Shown here one piece after another: positions 54,808 through 63,058 of a DNA stretch of 64,000 nucleotides (position 1 is the first letter of the stretch; every line of letters starts with the position of its first letter). The stretch comes from Pantoea sp. 18069 (GTDB lineage Bacteria > Pseudomonadota > Gammaproteobacteria > Burkholderiales > Burkholderiaceae_C), in NCBI RefSeq assembly GCF_902706035.1, contig NZ_CACSJA010000027.1:1-64000 (forward strand), in the 5' to 3' direction. The notes beneath the pieces were generated by a model that saw only the letters and a list, made by a program, of their open reading frames with translations, made no database searches and was not told the DNA's origin. The translations under genes were made by a program, and so were the position numbers.

Positions 54808-55743
54808 ATGCACGAACTGAACGTCAAACTGCTGCAGGATTTGCAGGCCCTGGCCGAGACCGGCAGCCTCTACAAGGCCGCCGAGCGCCGCCACATCACC
54901 CATCCGGCCTTTGGCCGCCGCATCCGTGCGCTCGAGGAATGGGCGGGCACGCCGCTGGTCGAGCGCGGTCACCAGTCGACCACATTGACCCCGGCCGGCA
55001 AGACCCTGCTGGCCTCGGCCCACGAAGTGCTGAGCATTCTGGAGCAGACACACAGCCTGCTGCAGCGCCCGCGCCGTGCGCGCGACGAAACCATCACCAT
55101 CGCGGCGGGGCGCACGCTGTCGCACACGGTGCTGCCGGCCAGCATTGCGGCCATCAAGCAAGCCATGCCGCACCTGTGCTGGAAAGTGATCACCACCAGC
55201 CTGGACTACGGCGTGGACATGCTGCTGCAGGGCAAGGTGGACCTGCTGCTGTGCCATGCCCAGCCATCGATAGAAAGCAGCCTGCAAGGGCATGACCTGA
55301 CCTATCTGCCCGTGGGCCAGGACACGCTGATTCCCGTCAGCATCCCCCTCGTCGCGCAACTGCCAAAATATGCGCTGCCCGGCCACGGCGGCGGCCCGCT
55401 CGTGCCTTTTCTGTCGTACGCGCAGAGCATGTCGCTGGGAAAAATCCTGCGCAGCCATATCCACGCGCTGTGCGACACCTCGCGCCTGCGCACGGTCTGC
55501 GAGGCCGATCTGGCGGATTCGCTGCACGCCATGGTCCACCAGGGCCTGGGTCTGGCCTGGCTGCCGCAGACCCTGGTCCAATCCGACCTTGCGCAGGGAC
55601 GCCTGGCACGCGCCGCCGGCGCGGACAAGGACGTGCCCCTCCATGTGCGCCTGTACAAGCGCACCACCGAGCAGACCAAACCCCTGACGTCCAAGGTCTG
55701 GTCGAGCCTTGAGAACCTCTATGGGAGAAGCCAGCGGTCGTGA
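54808..55743 (+). CDS. LysR-family transcriptional regulator
   Basis: The 311-residue protein begins MHELNVKLLQDLQALAETGS, with KAAERRHITHPAFGRRIRAL as recognition helix; HPAFGRRIRALEEW is typical of the YagP/HypT-like branch. Cys residues near 132 and in the effector domain are present. Start ATG 54808. It is divergent from the esterase-Bug pair and probably controls it. Confidence 0.88.
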   Translation: MHELNVKLLQDLQALAETGSLYKAAERRHITHPAFGRRIRALEEWAGTPLVERGHQSTTLTPAGKTLLASAHEVLSILEQTHSLLQRPRRARDETITIAAGRTLSHTVLPASIAAIKQAMPHLCWKVITTSLDYGVDMLLQGKVDLLLCHAQPSIESSLQGHDLTYLPVGQDTLIPVSIPLVAQLPKYALPGHGGGPLVPFLSYAQSMSLGKILRSHIHALCDTSRLRTVCEADLADSLHAMVHQGLGLAWLPQTLVQSDLAQGRLARAAGADKDVPLHVRLYKRTTEQTKPLTSKVWSSLENLYGRSQRS

Positions 55744-55821
55744 GCGCTGGGTGATCGCATTTCGGGGCCGCCGCTGGCGCCCCGGCGCAGCCGAATGCGC
55801 GCTCGCAGGTGGCGGGAAAGC

Positions 55822-56691
55822 TCACTCCCCCACCAGCGCCCCCGACAAAAACTCCGCCGTCGCCCTGACCCGCGCCGTGCGCTGCAGATCGGGATGCATG
55901 ACTTGCCAGACTTCATAGTCGTGCGCGCGGCGGCGTTGCGGCCAGATGCGCACCAGGCCTTCGCGTTCGCCCATCCATAGCGGCATTTCGCCCAGGCCTA
56001 TGCCGGCGGCCACGGCCTTGCGGGTCAGCAGGCTGGAGCTCACGCCCATCGCCACCCGCGCCTGGCGCGCGGGCACGCCGGCCATGGTCAGGAACGGTTC
56101 GCGCTCCAGATAGGGGCCATAGGCCACGAGGTGGTGGCCGCGCAGTTCGTCGTCGGCAACGGGCTCGCCAAAGCGTTCAAGATAGGCCTGGCTCGCGAAC
56201 AGGCCCACGGGCCAGGAGACCACGCGGCGCACCACGAGATCGGGCGTGTCGGGCCGGACATTGCGAAACGCGATATCGACCTGCCGGCGGCTCAGGCTCA
56301 GCAACTGGGTCGAGACTTCGAGGTCCACGCGGATATGGGGCCAGTGCGCCTGCAGGCGCGCTATCGCGGGCAGCAGCAGGTCGACCGCAATCGAGTCGGT
56401 GCTGGTCACGCGCACCAGGCCCACGGGGTTCTCGTCCTGGCCTTCGATCTTGCTGCGCAGGTCCAGGGCCGCGCTTTCCATGCGCCGCGCGGCCGCAAGC
56501 GCGGCTTCGCCCGCGGCGGTGAGCAGGTAGCCGTCCTTGGAGCGCAGGAACAGCTTGGCACCCAGATCCGCCTCGAGCGCGTTGAGGCGCCGGCCCACCG
56601 TCGCCTGGTCCACGCCCAGGCTGCGCGCCGCCGAGCGCAGGGAAGGCGTGCGCGTCAGCGCAAGAAAGATACGGGTGTCGTCCCAGTTCAT
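55822..56691 (-). CDS. LysR-family transcriptional regulator
   Basis: The 289-residue protein starts MNWDDTRIFLALTRTPSLRS, with AARSLGVDQATVGRRLNALE as the HTH; the DQATVGRR form is typical of the branch that controls neighbouring oxidoreductases. Start ATG 56691. It is divergent, across 112 bases, from the MDR reductase gene, which is its likely target. Confidence 0.9.
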   Translation of the reverse strand: MNWDDTRIFLALTRTPSLRSAARSLGVDQATVGRRLNALEADLGAKLFLRSKDGYLLTAAGEAALAAARRMESAALDLRSKIEGQDENPVGLVRVTSTDSIAVDLLLPAIARLQAHWPHIRVDLEVSTQLLSLSRRQVDIAFRNVRPDTPDLVVRRVVSWPVGLFASQAYLERFGEPVADDELRGHHLVAYGPYLEREPFLTMAGVPARQARVAMGVSSSLLTRKAVAAGIGLGEMPLWMGEREGLVRIWPQRRRAHDYEVWQVMHPDLQRTARVRATAEFLSGALVGE

Positions 56692-56803
56692 GAGCGATTA
56701 TGTGATGCAGATTTGCATCACTGTAGAGCGAAATCGCTGCGTTTCAAAGGCCTGCCAAAGGCTTAACCTTCTAGGCATCCCCCCATTTTCAGGAATGACG
56801 CCC

Positions 56804-57844
56804 ATGTCCACCGTTTTGACCGCCACCCCCGCAACGCAGCAACAGACCATGCAAGCCATTGTTTTCGACGACTTCGGCGGCCCCGAAGTGCTGGTCAGCC
56901 GCGAGATCGCGGCGCCCGAAGTGCGCCCCCATGATCTGCTGGTGCGCAATGCCGCGATCGGCGTCAACCGCGCCGATCTGCTGCAGCGCAAGGGTGCGTT
57001 TGGCCGCGCCCACTTTGGCGACGGCGACACCTTGGGCCTGGAGATTGCGGGCACCGTGGTGGAAGTCGGCCCGGAAGTGCGCGGCTTTGCCGTGGGCGAC
57101 CGCGTGATGGGAATTGTCGGCGGCGGCTCATATGCCGAGCTGTCGCGCATCGACCACCGCATGGCCATGCATGTGCCGGCCAGCGTGAGCCTGGTCGATG
57201 CCGGCGCGGTGGCCGAAGTGTTCGTGACCGCGCACGAGGCCTTGTTCCATCTGGCACGGCTGCAGCCCGGTGAGTCGGTGCTCATTCATGCCGCTGCGGG
57301 CGGCGTAGGTTCGGCCGCGGTGCAGCTCGCCCATGCCACAGGGGCCCGGGTCTTCGCCACGGCGAGCGGCGACAAGCGCGACGCGGTGCTGGGCTTTGGC
57401 GCCGATGTGGTGATCGACCACCGCAGCGAGGACTTCGCGGCCGTGGTCGCCCAGGCCACGGACGGCAAGGGCGTGGACGTGGTGATCGACTTCATCGGCG
57501 CGCCGTATCTGGAGCGCAATGTGCGCTCGCTGACGTTTGGCGGGCGCATGGTGTCCGTGGGCCTGCTGGGCGGCGCCGCCGGCGCGACACTGCCCATGGA
57601 CGCGGTGCTCTACCGCCATCTGCAGATCTTCGGCACGGTGATGAAGTCGCGCACGCCCGAAATCAAGCAGGCCATGGTGCAGCGCTTTGCCCAGCAATGG
57701 CTGGGCGCGCTGGCCGACGGCACGATTCGCGCCGTGATCGACAGCAGCTATCCGCTGGCCGAGGCCGCGCAGGCGCATGCGCGCATGGAGTCCGGACTCA
57801 ATATCGGCAAGATCCTGCTGCTGCCGGGCGACGCCGGGCGCTGA
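56804..57844 (+). CDS. Zinc-independent MDR oxidoreductase (quinone reductase/enoyl reductase type)
   Basis: The 346-residue protein is a medium-chain reductase without the zinc ligands of alcohol dehydrogenases: QAIVFDDFGGPEVLVSREIA, GVNRADLLQRKGAFGRAH, and the nucleotide loop VLIHAAAGGVGSAAVQLAHA, characteristic of the QOR/PIG3 branch using NADPH. PIG3-like enzymes reduce quinones or enones. ATG 56804 is preferred, since AGGA lies 9 bases upstream; an ATG at 56795 overlaps that site. It is divergent from a LysR gene. Confidence 0.9.
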   Translation: MSTVLTATPATQQQTMQAIVFDDFGGPEVLVSREIAAPEVRPHDLLVRNAAIGVNRADLLQRKGAFGRAHFGDGDTLGLEIAGTVVEVGPEVRGFAVGDRVMGIVGGGSYAELSRIDHRMAMHVPASVSLVDAGAVAEVFVTAHEALFHLARLQPGESVLIHAAAGGVGSAAVQLAHATGARVFATASGDKRDAVLGFGADVVIDHRSEDFAAVVAQATDGKGVDVVIDFIGAPYLERNVRSLTFGGRMVSVGLLGGAAGATLPMDAVLYRHLQIFGTVMKSRTPEIKQAMVQRFAQQWLGALADGTIRAVIDSSYPLAEAAQAHARMESGLNIGKILLLPGDAGR

Positions 57845-57897
57845 AGCCCATCGGCGCGCGCTGGCTTGCGGTGCCGGTGCAAGGCCGGCGTCGGGTC

Positions 57898-59040
57898 TCA
57901 GAACGCATGCCGCAGGCCCAGCATCAGGCCGGTCTGGCCGCCGCCTGCCGCGGGGCTACCACCCACGGCCGCGGAGCTGACCGAGATCGCCAGCCGATCG
58001 CCGTTATGGATGCGCGCGATCTGGGCATAGGCGGCGGTGCGCGGCGAAAACTTGTAGGTGCTGCGCAGCACGAACAGGCGGGAGCGGTCGCCGCCTTGCG
58101 CGTAGCGCAGTTGCTGCAGTTGCCCGTCCACCACCACCTTGGTTGTCGGCGACCAGGCCAGACCGGCCCAGGCCAGCGTGCTGCCCGGCGTCGCGCCATT
58201 GGCGGATGAAGCCGCCGCCGCGCCGTCGTTGTCGCGCCGGATCGCGCCCACGCCCAGCTTGAGCGTCGGCGCCAGCATGGCGTAGCCGTTGAGCATGATG
58301 CGTCTGTCCTTGAGGTCCGAACGCACCAGGCCCGCGAACGCGCCCGGGCCGCCGCGCATCTCGTCCACGGCCAGGGCCAGGCCCCAGGGCGCGGTGTCGT
58401 ACTTGAGCATGGCGCTCCACTGGCGGCAGGCCTGGCTGTCGCTCGCCGATTCGCCCGCGCAGTTGGTGCCCGAGGGGCTGGGGCCCGCATTGACGGCGTC
58501 GCGCCCCAGGCTATAGGTCGCGCCCAGGGACCAGGCGCCCAAGCGGCCCCGGTAGGCCAGCGAATTATCCGTGCGCGCGTTGGGAATATAGCTGTCCATG
58601 CTGCTCAGACCAAAGGCATTCGGGCCTATCAGGTCGGCGTCGATCAGCGCCCAATAAAGCATGGTGTAGTTGCGCCCCAGCGATACGCTGCCCCAGGGAC
58701 CGTTGAGGCCCACCCAGGCCTGGCGGCCGAAACCGCGCCCGCCCTGGTTGAGCGTGCCGGCGTCGACGCCGAACCCCGACTCGAGCGCGAAGGCCGCGCT
58801 CAGGCCTGCGCCCAGGTCCTCGCTGCCGCGCAGGCCCCAGCGCGATGGCGCGGTGCCGGTCAGGCCCGGCATGCGCGTGAGCGACCCGCCGCCCTGTACG
58901 TTGGTCAGATGCTCGATGCCGGTGTCCAGATAGCCGTACAGCGACACCGAGGTGCGGGTCTGTGCCTGGGCGCCGGCCGTGGCCGCGACTCCCAGCATAG
59001 CCAGCGCTGCCAGCAATGTCGGCTTCAGGATGCGTTTCAT
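57898..59040 (-). CDS. General porin, Omp32/Neisseria-type
   Basis: The 380-residue outer-membrane protein has a signal peptide (MKRILKPTLLAALAMLGVAA, cleavage near AQA-QTRTS), then SVSLYGYLDTGIEHLTN, GSEDLGAGLSAAFALESGFG, RQAWVGLNGPWGSVSLGRNY and a C-terminal GLRHAF ending in Phe. This is the Gram-negative porin family of Comamonadaceae and Neisseria, 16-strand trimers usually selective for anions. Start ATG 59040 has AAGGAG upstream. Its place beside ring-cleavage genes suggests passage of aromatic acids, which is inference. Confidence 0.93.
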   Translation of the reverse strand: MKRILKPTLLAALAMLGVAATAGAQAQTRTSVSLYGYLDTGIEHLTNVQGGGSLTRMPGLTGTAPSRWGLRGSEDLGAGLSAAFALESGFGVDAGTLNQGGRGFGRQAWVGLNGPWGSVSLGRNYTMLYWALIDADLIGPNAFGLSSMDSYIPNARTDNSLAYRGRLGAWSLGATYSLGRDAVNAGPSPSGTNCAGESASDSQACRQWSAMLKYDTAPWGLALAVDEMRGGPGAFAGLVRSDLKDRRIMLNGYAMLAPTLKLGVGAIRRDNDGAAAASSANGATPGSTLAWAGLAWSPTTKVVVDGQLQQLRYAQGGDRSRLFVLRSTYKFSPRTAAYAQIARIHNGDRLAISVSSAAVGGSPAAGGGQTGLMLGLRHAF

Positions 59041-59144
59041 GGGTTTGTCTCCTTTTGGTGATTTATGGAAAAACGGCACGCCGCAACGCCGCGCCCATGC
59101 CAGGGCGGCGGCAAGCGAATGCAGGGGTGAACGTGGGCGCGCGT

Positions 59145-59597
59145 TCAGGCGACGGGAGCGTCGCGGAACATCACGAAACGGGCTTCGCGCCGCGCGATCA
59201 GCCAGCGGCCGTCAGGCGCGCGCGAGAAGCGGTCGTCGAACTCGCCGACCAGCTGGCGCGCATGGGCCGGGCGGCCATGCGCGGTAGGCTCGGCCGCCGC
59301 GTCGCAGGACCACAGCAGCACCTGGCTGCGCGCGCTCGGGCGGTCTTCGCCGGCCAGGTCGAACAGCGTATTGGTGACCAGGTGGCGCGTGATGCGGCCC
59401 GCGGGCCGCTGGGCATAGGCCGCGGCAATGGCGGCGCGCCCGCGCAGCGGCTCGCCGCTGGGGCGCTGCAGCACGGCGTCTTCGGCAAACAGCTGCGCCA
59501 GGGCCTGCGCATCGCCGGCGTCCGCGCAGGCGGCGGCACGCAGCACCAGGTCCGTGCAGTCCTGCCGTGCGCGCAGGCGGTCGATATCGTTATGCAT
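59145..59597 (-). CDS. SnoaL-like/NTF2-fold protein
   Basis: The 150-residue protein has the cone-shaped NTF2-like fold pattern: an N-terminal helix pair (RARQDCTDLVLRAAACADAG, then LAQLFAEDAVLQRPSG) and strands ending FDDRFSRAPDGRWLIARREA. Such proteins act as small isomerases, hydratases or dioxygenase beta-like subunits; no catalytic residue can be assigned. It starts ATG 59597 and lies between the porin and the double-HTH LysR (divergent), so it probably belongs to the protocatechuate-linked set. Confidence 0.78.
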   Translation of the reverse strand: MHNDIDRLRARQDCTDLVLRAAACADAGDAQALAQLFAEDAVLQRPSGEPLRGRAAIAAAYAQRPAGRITRHLVTNTLFDLAGEDRPSARSQVLLWSCDAAAEPTAHGRPAHARQLVGEFDDRFSRAPDGRWLIARREARFVMFRDAPVA

Positions 59598-59764
59598 GTC
59601 GTGTCTCCCCGGATTCCGCGGCCTGCAATGTGCCGTCTCGATCCAGGCCTCAAGGATTCCACGGCCGGCGCGCGAAAGCCAATGCCAGTGTCGCGCCGAC
59701 CAATGCGTTTTTCTTATGGGAGAATGAATTCAAGCACCACCCACATTGCGCCGAGCGCGTCGAC

Positions 59765-61045
59765 ATGAGCCTTTCCACCATCCCCTGGCCTGCGGCCGCA
59801 GCCAGCGTTTCCCAGCATCTGCCCCCGCTGGCCGGCCATTTGCGCGCGATGCGCGCCATGCTCGCGGTGGTGCAGAACGGCAGCACCATGCGCGCCGCCC
59901 AGGCCTTGCATCTGTCCCAGCCCGCGGTCGCGCGCGCGGTGCTGCAGCTCGAGCAGGCCAGCGGACTGCCGCTGTTCATGCGCGGCGCGCGCGGCATGAT
60001 GCCGACCACGCTGGGCAGCCAGATGGCTGCGCGCGTCGAGGCCATGCTCCAGCATCTGTCGAGCGGCGCGGCCGAAGCCCAGGCCGCGGCGACGCTTGCG
60101 GGCCGGCGCTCCCCCCTGCCCCAGCGCTTTGCGGAAATCGTGCCCGCAGGCCATCTGCGCGCGCTGATGGCGATCGCCGACTGCGGCAGCGAGTCGCAGG
60201 CGGCGCAATCGCTGGGCCTGACCCAGCCCGCGGTGCATGCGGCGCTGCAGGGGCTCGAGACCAGCCTGGGCCTGCAGCTGTTCTACAAGCTGACGTTCGG
60301 CACCCGGCTCACGCCCGCGGGCGAAGCGCTGCTGCGCCGCGTCAAGCTGGCACTGGCCGAAGTGCGCGGCATGGACAGCGATATCTCGGCCTGGCGCGGC
60401 GAGATCCGCGGGCGCGTGGTGGTCGGCGTGCTGCCGCTGTCGGTCAGCATCTTCTTGCCGCGCGCGGTCGCGATGCTGGCCGCAAGCCACCCCGACATCG
60501 AAGTCAGCATCGTCGACGGCACCTATGAAAGCCTGATGCAGCAGTTGCTGAGCGCGGACATCGACGCCATCGCCGGCGCGCTGCGCGGCGACGCGCCCCC
60601 GGACGAAGTATGCCAACGCCATCTGTTCGACGACGATCTGGTGGTGATTGCGCCCGCGGGCCATCCCTGCCTGCAGCGAAAGCGGCTGGCGCTCAAGGAT
60701 CTGCTGCAATGGCCATGGGTGGCGCCGCTGCCGGGCACGCCTGCGGACCGGGCCATGGTCCAGCTGTTTCGCGCCCAGGGCCTTTCGCCGCCACAGGGCA
60801 GCCTGCGCGCCAACAGTCCCACCATGACCTTGGCCTTCGTGCTGCAGACCGGGCGCCTGGCGCTGGCCTCGCGCGGCCAGGCCTTGCAGGACGACCATGG
60901 CGGCCGGTTGGCGATGGTGCCCATCGAGCTGCCCGCCACGCGCCGGCGCATAGGCCTGGCAACGCGCGCGCAGAGCACTGCGTCCCGGGACCTGGAGCTG
61001 TTCATGCAGGCCTGCGAGCAGGCCGTGAAAGACGTGCCGGCCTAG
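59765..61045 (+). CDS. LysR-type regulator with two HTH domains
   Basis: The 426-residue protein is about 120 residues longer than a normal LysR. It carries one LysR winged helix at about 24-85 (AAQALHLSQPAVARAVLQLE) and a second at about 129-187 (AAQSLGLTQPAVHAALQGLE), then a single effector domain (VVVGVLPLSVSIFLPRAVAM). Start ATG 59765; the ribosome site is weak. It is convergent with the ligBA operon and divergent from the SnoaL gene. Double-HTH LysR proteins occur near aromatic-cleavage genes in Comamonadaceae, so control of the ligAB operon is likely. Confidence 0.88.
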   Translation: MSLSTIPWPAAAASVSQHLPPLAGHLRAMRAMLAVVQNGSTMRAAQALHLSQPAVARAVLQLEQASGLPLFMRGARGMMPTTLGSQMAARVEAMLQHLSSGAAEAQAAATLAGRRSPLPQRFAEIVPAGHLRALMAIADCGSESQAAQSLGLTQPAVHAALQGLETSLGLQLFYKLTFGTRLTPAGEALLRRVKLALAEVRGMDSDISAWRGEIRGRVVVGVLPLSVSIFLPRAVAMLAASHPDIEVSIVDGTYESLMQQLLSADIDAIAGALRGDAPPDEVCQRHLFDDDLVVIAPAGHPCLQRKRLALKDLLQWPWVAPLPGTPADRAMVQLFRAQGLSPPQGSLRANSPTMTLAFVLQTGRLALASRGQALQDDHGGRLAMVPIELPATRRRIGLATRAQSTASRDLELFMQACEQAVKDVPA

Positions 61046-61052
61046 GCCAAGC

Positions 61053-61763
61053 TCAGCGCTGCATCCAGTCGACGAGCGCTTTCGACACCTGCCCGGGCTG
61101 CTCCATGGTGCTCATATGGCCGCTGTCCTCGATCACCACCAGCGTCGAGCCCGGGCACAGCGCCTGCATGCGTTCGTGGCGCGACAGCGGGCTCCAGCTG
61201 TCCTGGCGGCCGCAGGCCAGCAGGGTCGGGCAGCGCAGGCCCTGCAGCACCGGCGCCGCATCGGGGCGGTTCAGCAGCGCCTCGATCTGCGCGGCGAAGA
61301 TCTCGGGCGTGAAACGCGCGACCATGTCCAGCACTTCGCCGAACAGCGGCGTGCCCAGCCGGTCGGGGTGCACCATGCCGCGCGCCCATTGCGCGCCCAT
61401 CGCGCGCATGCCGCTGTGGCGCGCCTTGTGCAGCAGCGCCATGCGCTTGTCGCGCTCCTGGGTGCCGGCCTCGCCCGGGGCAATGCCCTCCATGCCGCTG
61501 TCAAGCAGGGCCAGCCGCTCTACGCGCTCGGGTGCCATGCGGGCAATGGCCAGCGCCACGCGCCCGCCCATGGAATGGCCGGCGAGCGAAAAGCGCGGCG
61601 CCGCGACGCCGGCCAGCACGCCGCGCGCCATGTCGTCGATGGAAGCGGCCGCGCCATAGGACGGCACGATGCAATCGGCAAATGCCAGCGCCGCGCGCTG
61701 CGCGCGCCAGACCGCGGCGTCGCACAGCAGGCCCGGCAGCAAGACCACGCAGGGCCGACTCAT
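61053..61763 (-). CDS. Alpha/beta hydrolase in the ligAB operon
   Basis: The 236-residue protein has the opening strand VVLLPGLLCDAAVWRAQRAA, the nucleophile elbow GHSMGG (near residue 63), an acid in LACGRQDSW and a final His in IEDSGHMSTMEQP. It resembles enol-lactone and ester hydrolases. Its ATG overlaps the ligB stop (ATGA), so it is coupled to ring cleavage. It may hydrolyse an ester precursor or a lactone in the 4,5-cleavage route; it is unlike the amidohydrolase-type LigI, the usual 2-pyrone-4,6-dicarboxylate hydrolase. Confidence 0.85.
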   Translation of the reverse strand: MSRPCVVLLPGLLCDAAVWRAQRAALAFADCIVPSYGAAASIDDMARGVLAGVAAPRFSLAGHSMGGRVALAIARMAPERVERLALLDSGMEGIAPGEAGTQERDKRMALLHKARHSGMRAMGAQWARGMVHPDRLGTPLFGEVLDMVARFTPEIFAAQIEALLNRPDAAPVLQGLRCPTLLACGRQDSWSPLSRHERMQALCPGSTLVVIEDSGHMSTMEQPGQVSKALVDWMQR

Positions 61764-62632
61764 GGCGCATCCTCCAGGATCAGGTGGCCGACGGCGGTGT
61801 TCGATGCCGGCACATGGTAGAAGCGGTGGTTGACGCGCGGCCTGGGCGCCGGGCCGGCAACGTCGCCCATGGCGCCACGCGCGATCAGCCACATCACCAG
61901 CTCTATGCCTTCGGAGCCGGCCTCGCGCACATAGTCGATATGCGGCAGGCGCGCCAGGCCCGTGGGGTTCTCTATCAGCAAATCGAGAAAGCGCTGGTCC
62001 CAGTCGCGGTTGATCAGGCCCGCGCGCGCGCCCTGCAACTGGTGGCTCATGCCGCCCGTGCCCCAGATCTGCACGTTCAGGTCTTCATCGAAGCTTTCGA
62101 CGGCCTTGCGTATCGCGCGGCCCAGATCGAAGCAGCGCTGGCCCGAAGGCACGGGGTATTGCACGACGTTGACGGCGATGGGAATCACCGGGCAAGGCCA
62201 GGCGCCGCTGGCCGCGTCCTGCTCGCCACACATCAATGACAGCGGCACCGTGAGGCCGTGGTCCACGTCCATCTTGTTGACAATGGTCAGGTCGAAATCC
62301 TGCTGTATCACCGACTGCGCGATATGGCTGGCGAACTCGGGGTGGCCGAATACTGTGGGCACGGGGCGCGGGCCCCAGCCTTCGTCGGCGGGCGCGAACG
62401 CGGCGGCCGTGCCGATGGCGAACGTGGGAATGAAGTCCAGGCTGAACGCGCTCGCGTGATCGTTGTAGACCAACAGGATGACATCGGGTGGGTTGTCCCT
62501 GAGCCACTGGCGCGAGGGCGCAAAGCCGTCGAACAGCGGCTGCCAGTACGGCTCCCGGGTCCTGCCCAGGTCCATGGCCGCGCCGATCGCGGGCACATGC
62601 GAGGTGTAGACGGAGGCGGTGATCCTGGCCAT
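61760..62632 (-). CDS. ligB: Protocatechuate 4,5-dioxygenase beta chain
   Basis: LigB is the iron(II) catalytic subunit that cleaves protocatechuate between C4 and C5. The 290-residue product keeps the ligands of the LigAB structure: a His near residue 12 (ASVYTSHVPAIGAAMDLG), a His near 59 in YNDHASAFSLDFIPTFAIG, and a Glu near 239 in SEGIELVMWLIARG. MDVDHGLTVPLSLMCG and WGTGGMSHQLQG are also family segments. ATGA overlaps on both sides tie it to ligA and the hydrolase. It could also act on a related catechol carboxylate such as gallate. Confidence 0.93.
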   Translation of the reverse strand: MARITASVYTSHVPAIGAAMDLGRTREPYWQPLFDGFAPSRQWLRDNPPDVILLVYNDHASAFSLDFIPTFAIGTAAAFAPADEGWGPRPVPTVFGHPEFASHIAQSVIQQDFDLTIVNKMDVDHGLTVPLSLMCGEQDAASGAWPCPVIPIAVNVVQYPVPSGQRCFDLGRAIRKAVESFDEDLNVQIWGTGGMSHQLQGARAGLINRDWDQRFLDLLIENPTGLARLPHIDYVREAGSEGIELVMWLIARGAMGDVAGPAPRPRVNHRFYHVPASNTAVGHLILEDAP

Positions 62633-63039
62633 CAGATCCTCCTTTCCTGCGCGGCCTGCTCGTGCAGGTAGCGGTTGCCCTCAATGGAACGCCCGCCGCC
62701 GAGCATCATCAGCCGGTAATCCTCCTCGCCCATGCCGCTCATGGTCGAGACCATGTTCTGCACGCTGACGCCGTCGGTGGCGCCTATCTTCACGAGGAAG
62801 TAGATGTTGCCGCCCAGCGCGATGCAGGCGTTGAGATCGCGCGCCAGCACGGCCTGCTTTTGCGCTTCGCTCATCGCCCAGCCGTCGAGATAGGCGCGCT
62901 CGTCGGCGCGAAAGCGCGCGCGGTTTTCAGCCTGCATCAGCGACATGCAGAACTGGTTGAGCCAGTAGCCCTTGCGCGACTGCTCTGCGTCGAAGACCGT
63001 GGTCCCCGGAACGTCGAGATAAGGTTTGTCCAATGCCAT
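62632..63039 (-). CDS. ligA: Protocatechuate 4,5-dioxygenase alpha chain
   Basis: The 135-residue helical subunit caps the LigB active site. PGTTVFDAEQSRKGYWLNQF, then CMSLMQAENRARFRADERAY and VSTMSGMGEEDYRLMMLGGG match LigA/PmdA. Its stop overlaps the ligB ATG. It lies 19 bases downstream of the reductase gene in the same operon. Separate alpha and beta genes are usual for protocatechuate enzymes, while gallate dioxygenases are often fused. Confidence 0.93.
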   Translation of the reverse strand: MALDKPYLDVPGTTVFDAEQSRKGYWLNQFCMSLMQAENRARFRADERAYLDGWAMSEAQKQAVLARDLNACIALGGNIYFLVKIGATDGVSVQNMVSTMSGMGEEDYRLMMLGGGRSIEGNRYLHEQAAQERRI

Positions 63040-63058
63040 GGGTCTGCGTTTTCCTGTT

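Noticed and set aside
61053..61763. 2-pyrone-4,6-dicarboxylate hydrolase (LigI)
   Set aside because: LigI is an amidohydrolase-fold metal enzyme; this protein has the serine elbow GHSMGG of alpha/beta hydrolases.
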